Shown here piece by piece: positions 22,958-35,180 of a DNA stretch of 64,000 nt. Location of the stretch: the NCBI GenBank assembly GCA_024364735.1, contig JAGFNQ010000279.1:1433732-1497731 (forward strand). Reading direction: 5' to 3'. The DNA is from Boesenbergia rotunda (lineage: Eukaryota > Streptophyta > Magnoliopsida > Zingiberales > Zingiberaceae). Numbering within the stretch: position 1 is the first letter of the stretch; each line of letters starts with the position of its first letter. The notes below the pieces were generated by a model. That model saw nothing but the letters and a program-made list of their open reading frames with translations, made no database searches and was not told where the DNA came from. Both the position numbers and the translations under genes were made by a program.

Positions 22958-24150
22958 AAGTGAGATATGCAAACTTTCTCTAAATAAGCTTCATTCCGGT
23001 ATAAGATCCTTGCTTAGTTCTCTATGTAAATCAAGGACAAAAAATATAGATATGAAAAAAATATTAGCAAACGCATATCCACTAGAGCTATATGACAATT
23101 AAAAAAAGAAGATGATAAACTGAAAAACCAAAAAAAAATTTTGCATGTTAAATATTTTTTCTCCGAAAGAAATATTAAATATTATGAGAACTTAATTGGC
23201 ATTTGAGAATCATAGGGCCAAGTTGTAAAAGTACCAAAAATTATATTCAATCTAATTTTTTGATAAATCCAGTAGGTAAAGATTTATATTGAATCTCCAA
23301 ATTTATTTTAAACTGTTAGATTATTATTTTTATACATGCTTAGTAGTTAATTAGAAATAAATTATTTTAGAAATTCTTGAGTAATTGAATTTTTTTTGAA
23401 AGTATGTTTTAGTTTGTTTGAATTTTTTTTATATACTTGCAAAAAAATTTTGAAATTTTTTAACCATTAGCCGAATTTGATGAATTTTTCGTTTGAAAAT
23501 TAAAATTTTAATTTCAAAATACTTATAAAATTATTGAAAAAATTCTCAAGATATTTTGAAGTCGAAATCTAATTTTAAAAATTATTTTCAAAAAATTTAT
23601 AAGTTTTGTAATGAAAATTATTTTTTGATACTTAGAAAATATATTGTATTTTGAAAAATTTACACATTTATATCTACTGATTTGATACTTTGATAAAAAT
23701 TTTAGGAATTTTTTAATCAATAGATGATTGTTTTAAAATTTCTTATGGAAAAATAAATTTAAATACTAAAAAACTGATAAATAAAATTGTTTATGAAATT
23801 AATTTTTCGGTAACTCTATGTTAGATTTCATACATTAAGTAGAATAAGTAATTATTTTTGATGCCGGAAACTTTCTTTTGAAAATTTACTTTCAAAAATA
23901 AATTTTTGACAATTTACTTCAAAAATCAACATTTGAGAGATATTTTTTCCCTTAGTATTTTTTTTGTATTTTCTAAAAGTTTTATATATTTTTGATGAAA
24001 CCTTATTTTTTAATGTGATCAAAAGGGAGAATTTGAGGGTTAAGTTAGGGGAGGTCCTGATTACAATATTAGCAATATTTTTCATGTGCTAAAGTATTTT
24101 TTTGTAAAATAATATTATTTTTGTATTTTGGTTATCCTAACTTAACTTGG
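22958..24150. other. AT-rich noncoding DNA
   Basis: About 1.2 kb of poly-A/T-rich sequence with no family resemblance in any frame. The small minus-strand frames are low-complexity Lys/Ile/Phe artefacts. I see no terminal repeats or polypurine tract. Confidence 0.6.
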
Positions 24151-24955
24151 GTTGTTTCATATGAAAGAGAAGAAATTGTAAGTATTCCAGGTTAGTTTTG
24201 ATTTAATCAACCAAGTCTGCGGAAGAGTACACCGGTAGACGAGAAGGGTGTGCGCAACATTCAAGGGACGAGAAGCAGGGAGGAAGCCCGTTCGAGAAGA
24301 AGGCTGGAGTCGGATTCGGGTGAGCTTAACTCTGGACGACTGGAAATCACCCACACGGACAAAAGATGAAAAAGTCAATGTGGATGTTGAATTTAACCAA
24401 ATGGTCAATTGAGGCGCCTCAGTCGCCTCGAAGGTGCTTCAGTTCACTCAGATGAATTCTACGCAAAAGCAGAATTGAGGCGCCTCAGTCGGAACCTGAG
24501 GCGCCTCAAGTCGGAACCTGAGGCACCTCAGACCAAAAGTTTATAAAAACTTACCGTTGGTTGCCGTAAACAAATCTATCCAATTGAGGTGCCTTAATGC
24601 CACATCAGTACAATAGTAACTTCAGTTTTCGGACTATAAATAACCCCCTAAAGCTAAGATGAAAACATAACAACTGGTTTTAATTTTCCTAGTCTTTTTT
24701 GAGCTTTCAAGAGTCTGTAAGAGGCTTCTCCGCCTATAACAAAAGAGAATTCATATAAAGCTTTTTCAACACCTAGATTAGCAACCTCCCCGGTTACAAT
24801 AAAGTAAATCATAGCCTCTTCTCTTTAATAATTGTTTATGTTTTATTTACCTGCTTAACTAATTTCCATCTTTGCTAAAAATTTACAAAAGATCAAATGT
24901 TTAATTACAGGACTATTCACCCCTCTAATCAACCTGCTTGGGACCAACACTTTTG
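24150..24955 (+). mobile_element. LTR fragment with TGAGGCGCCTCA palindromes
   Basis: A promoter-like TATAAATA (24635-24642) lies about 50 bp after a cluster of GAGGCGCCTCAG palindromes (24414-24600). Near the end TATTCACCCCTCTAATC (about 24910) matches the usual ending of SIRE-type copia LTRs, followed by GGGACCAACA. No PBS follows. The start is not resolved. The same palindrome occurs in the minus-strand fragment at 50568-51450, probably the same family. Confidence 0.6.
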
Positions 24956-24959
24956 ACTT

Positions 24960-25680
24960 AGGGGTATGCGCCATTATGGGCTATATGGCCTTAGGCTATT
25001 CGCTCTCCTTTTTTCCAGTTTTAGGGTTAGTATCATTTGGAGCTGTTGGCTCTCCAACATTCTAACCACTCAGTCATCTAGTGTAGCACTAGTTGGAGAG
25101 CGTATAAATCATTTCATTGTATCATGAGCATATAATGCATCGCTCCATTTTTCTTGTGTTTGTTGTACTTGATTGAGTTATGTATAGATGCATATGGTTG
25201 GCATACACATACAGGTTTATGCATTATACTTATTATGCATCGGTTGTTGCTCATGTGGTTTCAAGCTGATCTATTGGAGATCTCAGGTTTTACTGATTAT
25301 TATATCATACGTGTTTGACCGATTCTAATACATGAATTTATTATGTCAGTTATGGTGGGTTCATTTCTGTTATTACCTGTGAGAATATATGCTTTGATCT
25401 CTTTACACATGTATTATCCATGCACTATCTATCTCTATTACCCATTGAGTCACCTGGACTCACCACCATTTTGTATGTTTTTATTTTCCCCAAGTAGCAT
25501 GTAGACTGTGTGGAGTCACTTGGAGTATCCTGACTGCTAGTCCCACTGTACATCGAGGGTATTTTGGATTATTGATCTTGATATTGCATTAATTTTGTTT
25601 GGACTTGTATTTTAGCCCAATGGCTATTTCTATTTTATTTCGTGGTTAGTTGTGTCAAGCTGGGATAACTCACATATAAT
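24960..25680 (+). mobile_element. Degraded fragment of a chromovirus-type LTR
   Basis: GAGTCACCTGGACTCACCACC and the phrases around it resemble the stretch near 2827-2850 and 50107-50130 of the two LTRs described there. The match is partial and no termini are visible. Confidence is limited. Confidence 0.4.
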
Positions 25681-25684
25681 GTAG

Positions 25685-26095
25685 GATTGTTGTACGTGAA
25701 AGAGGGGGGGGGGTTGAATTATGTGACTTTTGTAAATTTTGGCCTTTTTTAAGAATTAGTACGCAATGAAAAATCAAATAAATACGAAAAACACAAGCAC
25801 GTAAACTCTAAGTCTTTTACTTTGTTTGAAGTTATTGGCAGCTCCTACTCCAAGGCCCAGGTCATTGGACCTTTCCAATGGGAAATCCACTAATATCCTT
25901 TACCGATAAACTCCAGTAGAGTGATTGAATACAAGGAAAAAGGTACAATTTAACACCCTACATTGCCCTTTTATATATGTATGAATTTTAAGTACAAAAG
26001 AAATATTTTCATTACCAACACTTAGAATTAACTTTGATTGTGCTCGAGCGTTGGTGTCGTCTATCGACAGTGGTCGATTGTAGTCGAGTCGTAGC
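25685..26095 (-). mobile_element. Truncated SIRE-type LTR end, minus strand
   Basis: TGTACGTGAAAGAGG followed by a G run reads on the minus strand as CCCCCCTCTTTCACGTACA, the typical end of a copia SIRE-type LTR. About 400 bp remain before the next element starts at 26096. Confidence 0.5.
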
Positions 26096-27100
26096 TGATA
26101 GATCGATCAGCGTGCTAGAGGGGGGTGAATAGCGATTCATCGAATATTTCTTCCTACACGGTTAGTTGCGCAAACGGAATATACAATAAAATAATCAAAC
26201 AAATACTAACCAATACTAACACGGAAGATTTACTTGGTATCCACCCCGGACGGGTGACTAATCCAAGAATCCGTTGGTGGATCAATCCCCGGATAACCTC
26301 CAGCTAGCCCTCGTTGCTCCTTGTGGGTGGAGAAACCTCGGCACAAACTCAAACAATGCACTGAGCACAAAGACTACTATCTTGCCTTTAACCAAGACAA
26401 GATTCGTCGAGAATCTCAACCACCACGAAGTCCTCTTTAAATAGGACTCGGGCTAAAATCCTCGCCACCAGTCGACTGCCAATTTACCAGTCGACTGGTC
26501 TAGCCTTAATTGCTAGCCAACGGCTAGTTTTCGGGGTTACCAGTCGACTGCCATTTTACCAGTCGATTGGTCCAACCCCGAAATCATTCTGTGGGTTTTA
26601 TCAGTCGACTGCCTCCCAGGCAGTCGACTGCCCCCACTCACAAACCTAGGTTTTCCCTTCCCGAGTACACTTCTCTCAGCACTCGACCCTTAGGATTCCC
26701 CGAGTACAATCACACAGCACTTGTACCCTCATGACTCGACTGACTCCTCATCCGCAACCTCGACTATTGACTTCACGCCCTCTTCATCTTCGGCTCCCGT
26801 CCCTCGGATGCACACAAGCCTCCAGCTTGCCTCCATGCCATCCTTCATGCATGCCTCGAAGTCTGCGCCCATCAGCTCATCCTCCCTGGTCTCCAAGGTC
26901 CCTCGGGTGCACACAATCCTCTAGCTTGTCTCCATGCCACCCTTCACCGTATCGAGGCCGTCCAGTCAAGTCCATATGTGTAACCTGTACAACCTGCACA
27001 CTCAACATACACATATAAGAACACAAGGGTAAACCTAACTTAAACCCTTTGCCCAAACATCAAAACACTTGGTCACTCCGGACCACAGATTCCCTCAACA
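26096..27100 (-). repeat. 3' LTR of gag-only element copy 2
   Basis: On the minus strand it starts TGTTGAGGGAATC at 27100. The TATTTAAA-type box is at about 26435-26442 (minus). A palindrome cluster of (AC)CAGTCGACTG(GT) occupies 26466-26635, immediately upstream of the box. Confidence 0.87.
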
Positions 27101-27115
27101 ATCTCCCCCTTTTTG

Positions 27116-28205
27116 ATGTTTGACAATACGTTTAAGTTAGGGAAAGCAAAATGGTAGTCAATAGCAAAAACCATGCTAAATAAATGCATATACAATGCAT
27201 ACATGGATCCTATCCCAAGGCATCCTACACCTAACCCTCCAAGTTATGATTTTCCATACCTAACCCTCTAAGTTAGGAATTTTCTACACCTAACTCTCCA
27301 AGTTAGGATTTCACCACCTAACCCTCCAAGTTAGGATTTTCACCACCTAACCCTCCAAGTTAGGACTTTTCAACTCCTAACCCTCCAAGTTAGGACTTTT
27401 CACGAGTTTTTTAAAGCTTCTCCCAAGCTCCCTCTACATTGGACTTACAAAGGCTTTTTAAGAACCTCCCCTAGGTTCCCCCTACGCCAAGAATGGAGCA
27501 ACCATGCTCCCCCTTAATCTTAGCTCCCCCTAAACCTAGGGTTTCTAGCAAAGGAGTGTTTGGTTTCCCAACTTAAACCCAACACTTCTCCCCCTTTGCC
27601 TAACATCAAAAAGAACCCAACAATATCCCAATTATTAGTTCTTTCAATCCCCAATGATTATAAACAATGTGTACTAGCCCCCATACACTTGTTTTTCATC
27701 ATTTGGACACATACCCAGCTGCTGAAACAAAATTCAGCCTTGACCAGTCGACTGCCCCTAGGGCAGTTGACTGATACTCTGAAAATCAGAATTTCAGCCT
27801 TTCTGACGAAATTCAGAAATGCGTCAGAAATTTCACAAATCTTCAAAAATTTCCAAATTTTGTGGAGACATTTGTTGTATCCATACCTACTTGGGAAAAA
27901 TACATTCCAAAATGTATCTATCACCATTCCCAAGTTTGACATAAAACCCAAAACTAGCTAAAAAGTTTAATAAACTCTTACCCTAAAGTCCTAGTTTTGG
28001 TTTCCTCTTGATGTTACTGCCAATGCTAACCCACAATGCATCTCTAGCATTGATTTACATGGCAATTACACATTAAAAACTAGTTTTCATGCAATATAAC
28101 CCTAATGTCATATTTCCATGGATGAAACTCAAAAACACTGTGCCAAAACCTAAGAATTGAGACTCAAGTCTGTCTCCAATTCCTTTGGCACACTCCATGG
28201 TCCAT
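27116..28205 (-). other. Noncoding internal tail of gag-only element copy 2
   Basis: It contains six units of a 29-30-bp minisatellite (27229-27400) whose minus-strand core is CCTAACTTGGAGGGTTAGG. A pair of CAGTCGACTG palindromes lies at 27744-27775. There is no coding resemblance; the plus-strand 133-aa frame here spans these repeats and is rejected. Confidence 0.75.
27229..27400 (-). repeat. Minisatellite, core CCTAACTTGGAGGGTTAGG
   Basis: Six units of 29-30 bp. The unit at 27376-27400 (reverse complement) is identical over 25 nt to a unit at 62054-62078 in an unrelated-looking LTR. Confidence 0.85.
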
Positions 28206-29922
28206 CTAGACCTCTAGGAGGAACCCTCCAAAGATCCATTCACTATATATCCCAAAGGCTCCTAGAGCTCCCCCTGAGCTCTTAGCCCTAGCCACCTCCC
28301 TAGATGACTCAACCATCACTAGGCCACATCGGTGTTCCATCGGTGACTCTTGGCCTATAAACTCGACACTCTTAACCTTAGACACCTCGTCTTTGGTTAA
28401 GTTCTTCTTTTTGCCCTTTAAATGGCATCCCCTTGCCATTTTTGGACTCCTCCTTCTTGCCATAATCATATGCTATCCTAGCATATCTCTTTCCCTTGAC
28501 ATGGGAGACCTTAGATCAGTATCCTAGACTCGATCTATCATTGGTGCGGTTTAGGTCACCCAACACCATATCCAAACCCTTAGTTCCAACCATGAATCTC
28601 TCTAGGGTTTTCTCTAATTTATCAAGTCTTGCCCTCAAGACTTGATTTTCCCTTTCTAGACCTTTAACCATAGAGTCCATAAGTCCACTTTGAACATTCC
28701 TAGACCTACCCTCCATTCTAGGCACATTCCTTCCCGTCTTGGGATTAGTGCCTTGATCCTTAGGTACAAAGGTCCTAGATTTACCATGACGCATGCTTTT
28801 CTTAGGGTGTTGATTTACCTTGTTACTCCTGTTCCTATCATTGTATTTAAAACCAAAATTATGCATAAGTAGACAATTTTCATTAATCCTAGCATGCATG
28901 GATGAATGATTAACATGATTTTTAATATGAAAGGAGGAACTTGAAATTGAATTACTTTTTAACCTAGGGTTAGGAAGTACCTTCCTTACCCTTGTAGTCC
29001 CTTCTTGTTGTGAACTTCTTCTCTTCCTTCTTTCCTCCTTCTTCTATCTTCTTAGATGCTCCATTTTCTTGATTTCACTTTTCTATGGGCACTTGGTGTG
29101 GTAGTGCCCCAATTCTCCGCATGTGAAGCATCTAATCTTCATCTTCCTCTCTTGGGCTTCACCATTCATACAATTAATGTTAGACTTAAATCGAATGGAC
29201 CCGGGTTTAGATAGTACCTCCTTTTTCTTACCTAGAGGGCACTTATCCTTGTAGTGCCCCTTTTTTTGGCAACCAAAGCATGTGATATGTTATTTTGATT
29301 TGACTTTGGTGGAGGTTGAGGCTAGGTTGACTTCCTCTTCAACCTTGGATGAAGAAGATGCTTCCTCTTGTTCTTGTGTAGATGAGGGTCTCTCCTCTCT
29401 CTCAATCCTTGAGGTGGTGACCTCCTCCTCTTTTCTAGATGAGGTGGATGACCTCTCACTTTCTTCTTCCACTCCACTTGATGATGTTGATACTTCTCCT
29501 TCTTTTCCTTCTTCGGATGTCGAAAATCTCTCACTCTCTTCTTCCACTTCTTGAATCAATGGATTGATTTCTTTGGGCTCTTGAATTTGTGTAGGATTTT
29601 CATGATATTCTTTGACTTTATTCCATAATTCATGTGCATCTCTATATTCACCCACACAACTCAAAATGTTAGGCAAAATATTTATCAAAATACTAATTAC
29701 CTTCTCGTTTGCTTTTGCTTGATCTTGTTGTTCTTTACTCCAATATCTAGGCCTAAGCCTCTTCCCGTGCTTATCCTTTGGAATCTCATATGGCTCTTCA
29801 AGCGCGATTCGAAGGTCCCACTCCATCCCGAACCATGTCTCTATCCTTGCCCTCCAAAATGCAAAATCCTCACGGTCGTAGGGTGGTGGAGTGTAGATAT
29901 TATCTCCAAATTTGTCTTCCAT
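28206..29922 (-). pseudogene. Broken copia-type gag of gag-only element copy 2
   Basis: From the ATG at 29922 the frame is open for 210 codons: MEDKFGDNIYTPPPYDRED then FAFWRARIETWF (UBN2/DUF4219-like Gag start), then AHELWNKVKEYHENPTQ, then a Glu/Ser-rich stretch. It ends at a TAA just before HITCFGCQKKGHYKDKC, a CCHC zinc knuckle; copy 1 has a sense codon there. A second knuckle CFTCGELGH... follows near 29110-29140. Then come a basic region, a coiled-coil-like LRARLDKLEKTLERF (within 28516-28899) and the conserved end VGQ/IGQESPMEHRCGL (28206-28469). Coding context and length resemble copy 1 throughout, so the family kept a Gag of roughly 540 residues without Pol. Confidence 0.85.
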
Positions 29923-29979
29923 GATTCTTTTCCTCTAGCGTGTGCTCCCTCGGCGGTTAGTCCGATCAAGAGCGGTCCA

Positions 29980-29994
29980 CGCTCTGATACCAAT
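29980..29994 (-). promoter_or_regulatory. Primer binding site of gag-only element copy 2
   Basis: Minus strand ATTGGTATCAGAGCG next to the LTR end; a perfect initiator-tRNA-Met type site. Confidence 0.88.
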
Positions 29995-30990
29995 TGATAG
30001 ATCGATCGGCGTGCTAGAGGGGGGTGAATAGCGATTCTTCGAATCTTTCTTCCTACACGGTTAGTTGCGCAAGTGGAATATACAATAAAACAATCAAACA
30101 AATACTAACCAATGCTAACACGGAAGATTTACTTGGTATCCACCCCGGACGGGTGACTAATCCAAGAATCCGTCGGTGGATCAATCCCCGGATAACCTCC
30201 GGCTAGCCCTCGTCGCTCCTTGTGGGTGGAGAAACCTCGCCACAAACTCAAACAATGCACTGAGCACAAAGACTACTATCTTGCCTTTAACCAAATCAAG
30301 ATTCGTCGAGAATCTCAGCCACCACGAAGTCCTCTTTAAATAGGACTCGGGCTGAAACCCTCGCCACCAGTCGATTGCCAATTTACCAGTCGACTGGTCT
30401 AGCCTTAATTGCTAGCCAACGGCTAGCCCAACAGCTAGTTTTCAGGGTTACCAGTCGACTGCCATTTTACCAGTCGACTGGTCCAACCCCGAAATCATTC
30501 TGTGGGTTTTATCAGTCGGCTGCCTCCCTGGCAGTCGACTGCCCCCACTCACAAATCTAGGTTTTCCCTTCCCGAGTACACTTCTCTCAGCACTCGACCC
30601 CTAGGATTCTCCGAGTACAATGACACAACACTCGTACCCTCACGACTCGACAGACTCCTCATCCGCAACCTCGACTATTGCCTTCGCGCCCTCTTCATCT
30701 TCGGCTCCCGTCCCTCGGATGCACGCAAGCCTCCAGCTTGCCTCTATGCCATCCTTCATGCATGCCTCGAAGTCCGCGCCCATCAGGTTATCCTCCCTGC
30801 TCTCCAAGGTCCCTCGGGTGCACACAAGCCTCTAGCTTGTCTCCATGCCACCCTTCACCGTACCGAGGCTGTCCAGTCAAGTCCATATGTGTAACATGTA
30901 CAACCTACGCACTCAGCATACACATATAAGAACACAAGGGTAAACCTAACTTAAACCCTTTGCCCAAACATCAAAACACTTGGTCACTCG
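29995..30990 (-). repeat. 5' LTR of gag-only element copy 2, outer end truncated
   Basis: It matches 26096-27100 until CTTGGTCACTC at 30989. The last 20-odd bases (ending CCTCAACA in plus coordinates) are absent and AT-rich leader sequence of the next element follows. The palindrome cluster is at 30367-30545. Confidence 0.85.
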
Positions 30991-31408
30991 ATCTTTTTCA
31001 CTTTTTATTTCAAATAAATAATATTTTTTTCATAAGTCAGAATTGATAAGTCAGAATTGATAAAGCTTTTTATCATAAGTCAGAATTGATAAAACAATCA
31101 ATTTTTTGAAAATTTGTCCTAAACCTTTTTTTATTATTATTTTAATATTTTTTTTGAAATTTATGCTACCTTAAATCGAGCAGATTTTTCCCAAACATTG
31201 AATTCATACCTTTTCATCATTAATCAAAATTGATAAAGCTAATATTTTTAATAATCTGTCATAATTTTTTTTAATTATTATTTTAATATTTTACCTCGAA
31301 ATTCATGCAATATTTATTTTGGGCAATTTTTTCTTCTCCCACACTACTAATCCAAGACCAAGTCTTGGTACATTTTTGTTATTTCTTTTCTATACGAGGT
31401 TAAACTAA
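30990..31408 (+). other. Leader of gag-only element copy 3
   Basis: AT-rich and noncoding, with four imperfect copies of CATAAGTCAGAATTGATAA between 31030 and 31095 and one diverged copy near 31215. No PBS is present at the start. Confidence 0.6.
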
Positions 31409-32290
31409 ATGACCAACCAAGAGTGGAACAGTGCTTGTCCACCGCTATTCTCCGACGAGAACTTCAATTATTGGAGAAGTCAAATGGAGTTCCATCTGAA
31501 GGCCCATATGGACATATGGATGATCATTCAAACAGGGTTCTCCCTCCCTACAGAAGATGGACTATCAATTAGGTGGGACCAACTGGATGAACCAACCCTG
31601 AGGAAGATCGAGACAGATGCAAGGGCGACTGCAATCCTACAATGTGGCCTAACCAATGAAGAATTGAAGCGGGTCGGATCCTTCAACTGTGCCAAAGAGA
31701 TATGGGAAAAGCTAATCAATCTACATGAAGAGAGCTCCGATATTGAGATCTTAGAAGATTTTGCATTTTCGGCTCAAGCACAAGTAGTTGAGACAGACTC
31801 GACACCCGACGTCGAAATCGAACCAGAGTCAGACGACGAGTTTTCTGAGACAAAATCGGTAACTAATTTTTAATCATTTTCTGAATTAAGATTAAATAAT
31901 CAAGCTGATACTATAATGGTCGAGGAAGGTTTAGTTTTCATTGCAGGGAAAACTCCAAGAGAACTGCAAAAGAGGCCTCAACCAGTACCTGAGTCCAACT
32001 CAGACTCAAAATTTGACAACAAAGAAGGAGATCGAACCAAACTGGTCCGATTAGCTCGTGATCACTACAAGATGATAAAGAAACAAAAAGGAAAGACGTC
32101 AAGTATCAAGGGGGAGATTCCCAACCAGGAATCAAAAGGTAAATTTACGATATTTGAAAATCTAATATTTACCTCAAAGAACGTAATTAATTCATATAAA
32201 TTAGTTAAGGCTAATATGTTAGAAAACTTATTTCCCAACCTTGTTGATTTTAAAAAACCTGAGTATTGTTACAATTATGATATAACTTAG
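31409..32290 (+). pseudogene. Copia-type gag of gag-only element copy 3
   Basis: MTNQEWNSACPPLFSDENF then NYWRSQMEFHLKAHMDIW is a clear UBN2/DUF4219-type copia Gag start. It continues ATAILQCGLTNEELKRVGSF and CAKEIWEKLINLHEES, then an acidic stretch. One in-frame TAA at 31871-31873 interrupts it; the same frame reopens and runs to 32290 through a basic segment. It ends EYCYNYDIT, perhaps the stub of a zinc knuckle (CYNC). Length is about 290 codons. Gag function is inferred from family only. Confidence 0.8.
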
Positions 32291-35005
32291 ACATGTTTAA
32301 TTATTTATTTTTGCTTAGAATTAGGATTGATTAGTTTAAGGACTAAAGAGTTACTTAAAACTTGAACACCTAGTATTGGGAGAAGGTGAGATGATAGTAC
32401 GTTAGGGAAACCTCTTCTAATAAGGTCAAGTATACATTAGTTGGTCTCTTTAGACTGGTGGAACTAGCCGAAGCTACCGATCCAAGACCCAAACTAGTTA
32501 GACCAGAATTTTTCAAAAAGTAATTTTGAAAATGAAATTTTATTAAAAGGCTTTGTCAAGGAAAGGGTTGATGATCCAATAAGGCTACGACTAAAGAAGG
32601 CCTAGTGCCTCGCCAAGACCTGGAAGCCAATTTTTGAAATTCAAATTCAAATTACTCTTTGTCAAATTCGAATCTAACACAAATTTTAAGTAAATCATAG
32701 ATTCATAACAAATGTTTTCAAAATTAATAAACTTAACCATTTTTTTTAAAATTAAAATGGTTATCTCACAAAACCCATAAGGTTAACATGTTTGATCATG
32801 TAGAAACTGGGTGAGATATTTAGGACCTAACAATATATGTCACTATCCTTTTAAATAAAACTCAAAGTGCTTTCAAAAGTTATTCAAAATTATCTCTATT
32901 TTTTTTCAAACTAATTTAGTTTACTATACCCCACTTTTTCATCTGTAATATTTTTATCAAAATATTGAATTTCATGTTAAATATCACAATAGACTCGTTT
33001 TAAATAAAATTTAGGGCTTGTTTGATTTAGTTATTTGATTGGTCAAACATAGTCAACTGAGTCAAACATGGATAACACTGAAATCCCCTAAGGCATTAGA
33101 TTGAGTTAAACGGTACAGGGGGAGTGGTTTATTCTTTTTAATTTTCTTTCAAAATATCTTTGAAAAATCATTATCATTTCAAAATGTTTTTCGAAAATGG
33201 GGCTTATGCTTTAAAATTATCTTCATTTTAATTGAATTTTCTAAAATAATATTACCATACTATTATTCAAAACTATTCTTGTGATTTTAATAAACCCTAA
33301 AGACACAGAGGAAGGTCCACTTCATGATCTACAAGGACTCCTAGGATGTGTCAAATTTAGGGGGAGTTTGAGTCAAAAGAAGAATTTTTGAAATGTTTTT
33401 GGTAATCATTTGTTTTGAATAATTCCTTTAATCTGAACTAAACCCTAAGACTCAGAGGAGGATTTGTGGTCAACAAGCCTCCTAGGATGTGCCAAATTTA
33501 GGGGAGTTCAAATTAAAAGAAGAAGTTTAAAAATTCTATGTTCTCAAACTATCACTCATGTTTTGTTTAAAACTATGCTATCATTTCAAAATATGTCTTT
33601 CAAATATTCATTTTTTTTAATATTAATACCTCAAAATTCATTTTAAGAATTGTGCTTGATTCCCTTTTGATGATGATAAACCCTAAAGACACAAAGGAAG
33701 TCTACTTGATGATCTATAAGGACTCCTAGGAAGTGCCAAATTTAGGGGGAGTCTAAATCAAAGGAAATTATTTTTCAAAATCATTAGATAATTCTTATAA
33801 TTTGAATCAAACCTTAAAACTCAGAGGAAGATCACTTGTAGTCAACAAGCTCTCTAGGACTGGGTCAAGCTTAGGGGAGATTAAATTAGAAGAATTATTG
33901 AACATTTGTTTTAAAAAAATTTATATGTTTTCATGCACTGCACTTTTAAAATCCCGTTGAAAACATAAATAAATTTTCTTTCAAAATACTATCCTTTTAA
34001 ATAATTTTGCTTATATATGTACCGTCACTTTCAAAATTTTACTCTACTTTGGAATAATTTCAAAATTCTTTTAGAATACTTTTGAAAATAATACTTACTT
34101 GACTTTAGAAAATTTTCCAGGACACTTAGGGAAATGTCCTTGTAGTTAACAAGGTTTCCAAGGATTGTGTCAGACTGGAAAAGAAACCAAGTCAAGTATT
34201 ATTTTTTTTAAAAAAATAAAATTAATATTATCTTTTAAAAGTACTTATGTTTTTCAAAAAATGCATATTATGCTTAAAAGTACTTATATTCTTCAAAATA
34301 CAAAATAGTTTTTCAAAATTGTACAATACTTTTCAAAGTGGAGTTTTGTTGATACAATTTAAACTTTTGCTATGCTTTCAAGAGTTATACTAAGTATTTT
34401 TATATTTTCAAGACGCATAAGCTCTGATACACAAATCTTTTTCCAAAATATATTTTTCAAAAAGGAGTATTTTTAAGGGAGAAAGCATACTTAAATTTTT
34501 TTCCTTAAATTTTTTCCCTTTTTCAAAGAAACTTTATTGAAAACTTCGAGTTGCTCTTAATTAAGAATTTCCTTTGTGATACTCAGAAGTTTTTTTCTCC
34601 TTTTTCAAAACTGAACTTAGAATTGTTTCTTTCAAAAGTAATGAACATCTTCATACTTAGAACCTTTTTCAAGAGTTAAACTGACCTTAGAACCTTTTTC
34701 AAACTGAAAAATTGCAAAGGAACAATTTCAAATCAAGGGGAGCTTTATGCAATGTTGCATGGTTTTAGGGTTTAGGGGAGCTTCATGAAAACCTCGTTAC
34801 TAAAATTTTCATGCTTCTTGTTTGTCAAAACAAAATTTTCAAAACTTCAATCAAAATTTTTTTAAAGGTTTGTAACATATTTTGTTTGAAAACTATTCTT
34901 GCAAAAGTTGTGAACTCCTTTAGCTGAATTTATCTTGGTAAAACTCACTCTCTATTAGAAACCTTGTTCGCCCATTATGGTTTTGATATATGTCAAAGGG
35001 GGAGG
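32291..35005 (+). other. Noncoding tail of gag-only element copy 3 with alternating repeats
   Basis: No frame shows Pol motifs. Between 33290 and 34200 two related phrases alternate: type a (GACACAGAGGAAGGTCCACT...AAATTTAGGGGGAG, near 33300 and 33680) and type b (GACTCAGAGGA...AGTCAACAAG...TTAGGGGAG, near 33445 and 33815). A decayed copy lies near 34118. The a-to-a and b-to-b spacings are both about 375 bp. The tail ends in CAAAGGGGGAGG, which became the GGAGG target duplication of the chromovirus. Confidence 0.7.
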
Positions 35006-35094
35006 TGTAACACCCAATAATTTTTTGGTATTATTAGAACTTTTTTTGAATTTTATAGCATTTTTTCGGATTAAAATAAAAAGAAAAAAAATAT

Positions 35095-35180
35095 AAGGGG
35101 TCAAGCGGGGTTTGATCCCGGGACCACAAGGCAAAGCAAGGCCTTAAGGGCGTCCGGGTAACAGCTGGGCAAGGGTATCA
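35095..35180 (-). repeat. tRNA-like module at the 5' side of the chromovirus LTR
   Basis: On the minus strand an A-box-like CAGCTG(G)TTA is followed after about 50 nt by GATCAAACC, which fits the B-box consensus GWTCRANNC. Equivalent modules lie at 35375-35440 (solo LTR) and 44019-44090 (3' LTR, where the A-box reads TTGCCCAGCTGG). No acceptor stem is evident. Confidence 0.45.

Larger units (their letters stand above)
26096..30990 (-). mobile_element. Gag-only (TR-GAG-like) copia-type element, copy 2
   Basis: LTRs are at 29995-30990 (5') and 26096-27100 (3'). The PBS (ATTGGTATCAGAGCG, minus) is at 29980-29994 and the polypurine tract at 27103-27115. The internal part is only 2.9 kb and holds gag (28206-29922) and a noncoding tail. 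There is no pol. It is related to copy 1 over the whole length, but the LTR ends (TGATAGATCG versus TGTACGATCG in plus coordinates) and linkers differ, so it belongs to a sister subfamily. The outer 20-odd bases of the 5' LTR are missing at 30990, where sequence of another element abuts. No target-site duplication can therefore be checked. Confidence 0.87.

Noticed and set aside
22958..24150. Matrix-attachment region or host intergenic regulatory element
   Set aside because: The stretch is very AT-rich, but composition alone does not support a functional call.
27560..27961. 133-codon plus-strand frame
   Set aside because: It runs antisense through the noncoding tail of gag-only copy 2 and contains palindromes and polypyrimidine runs; no family resemblance.
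33290..34200. Degenerate pol genes in the tail of gag-only copy 3
   Set aside because: I looked for DTGA, integrase HHCC, YVDD and RNase H motifs in all frames of the given translations and found none.
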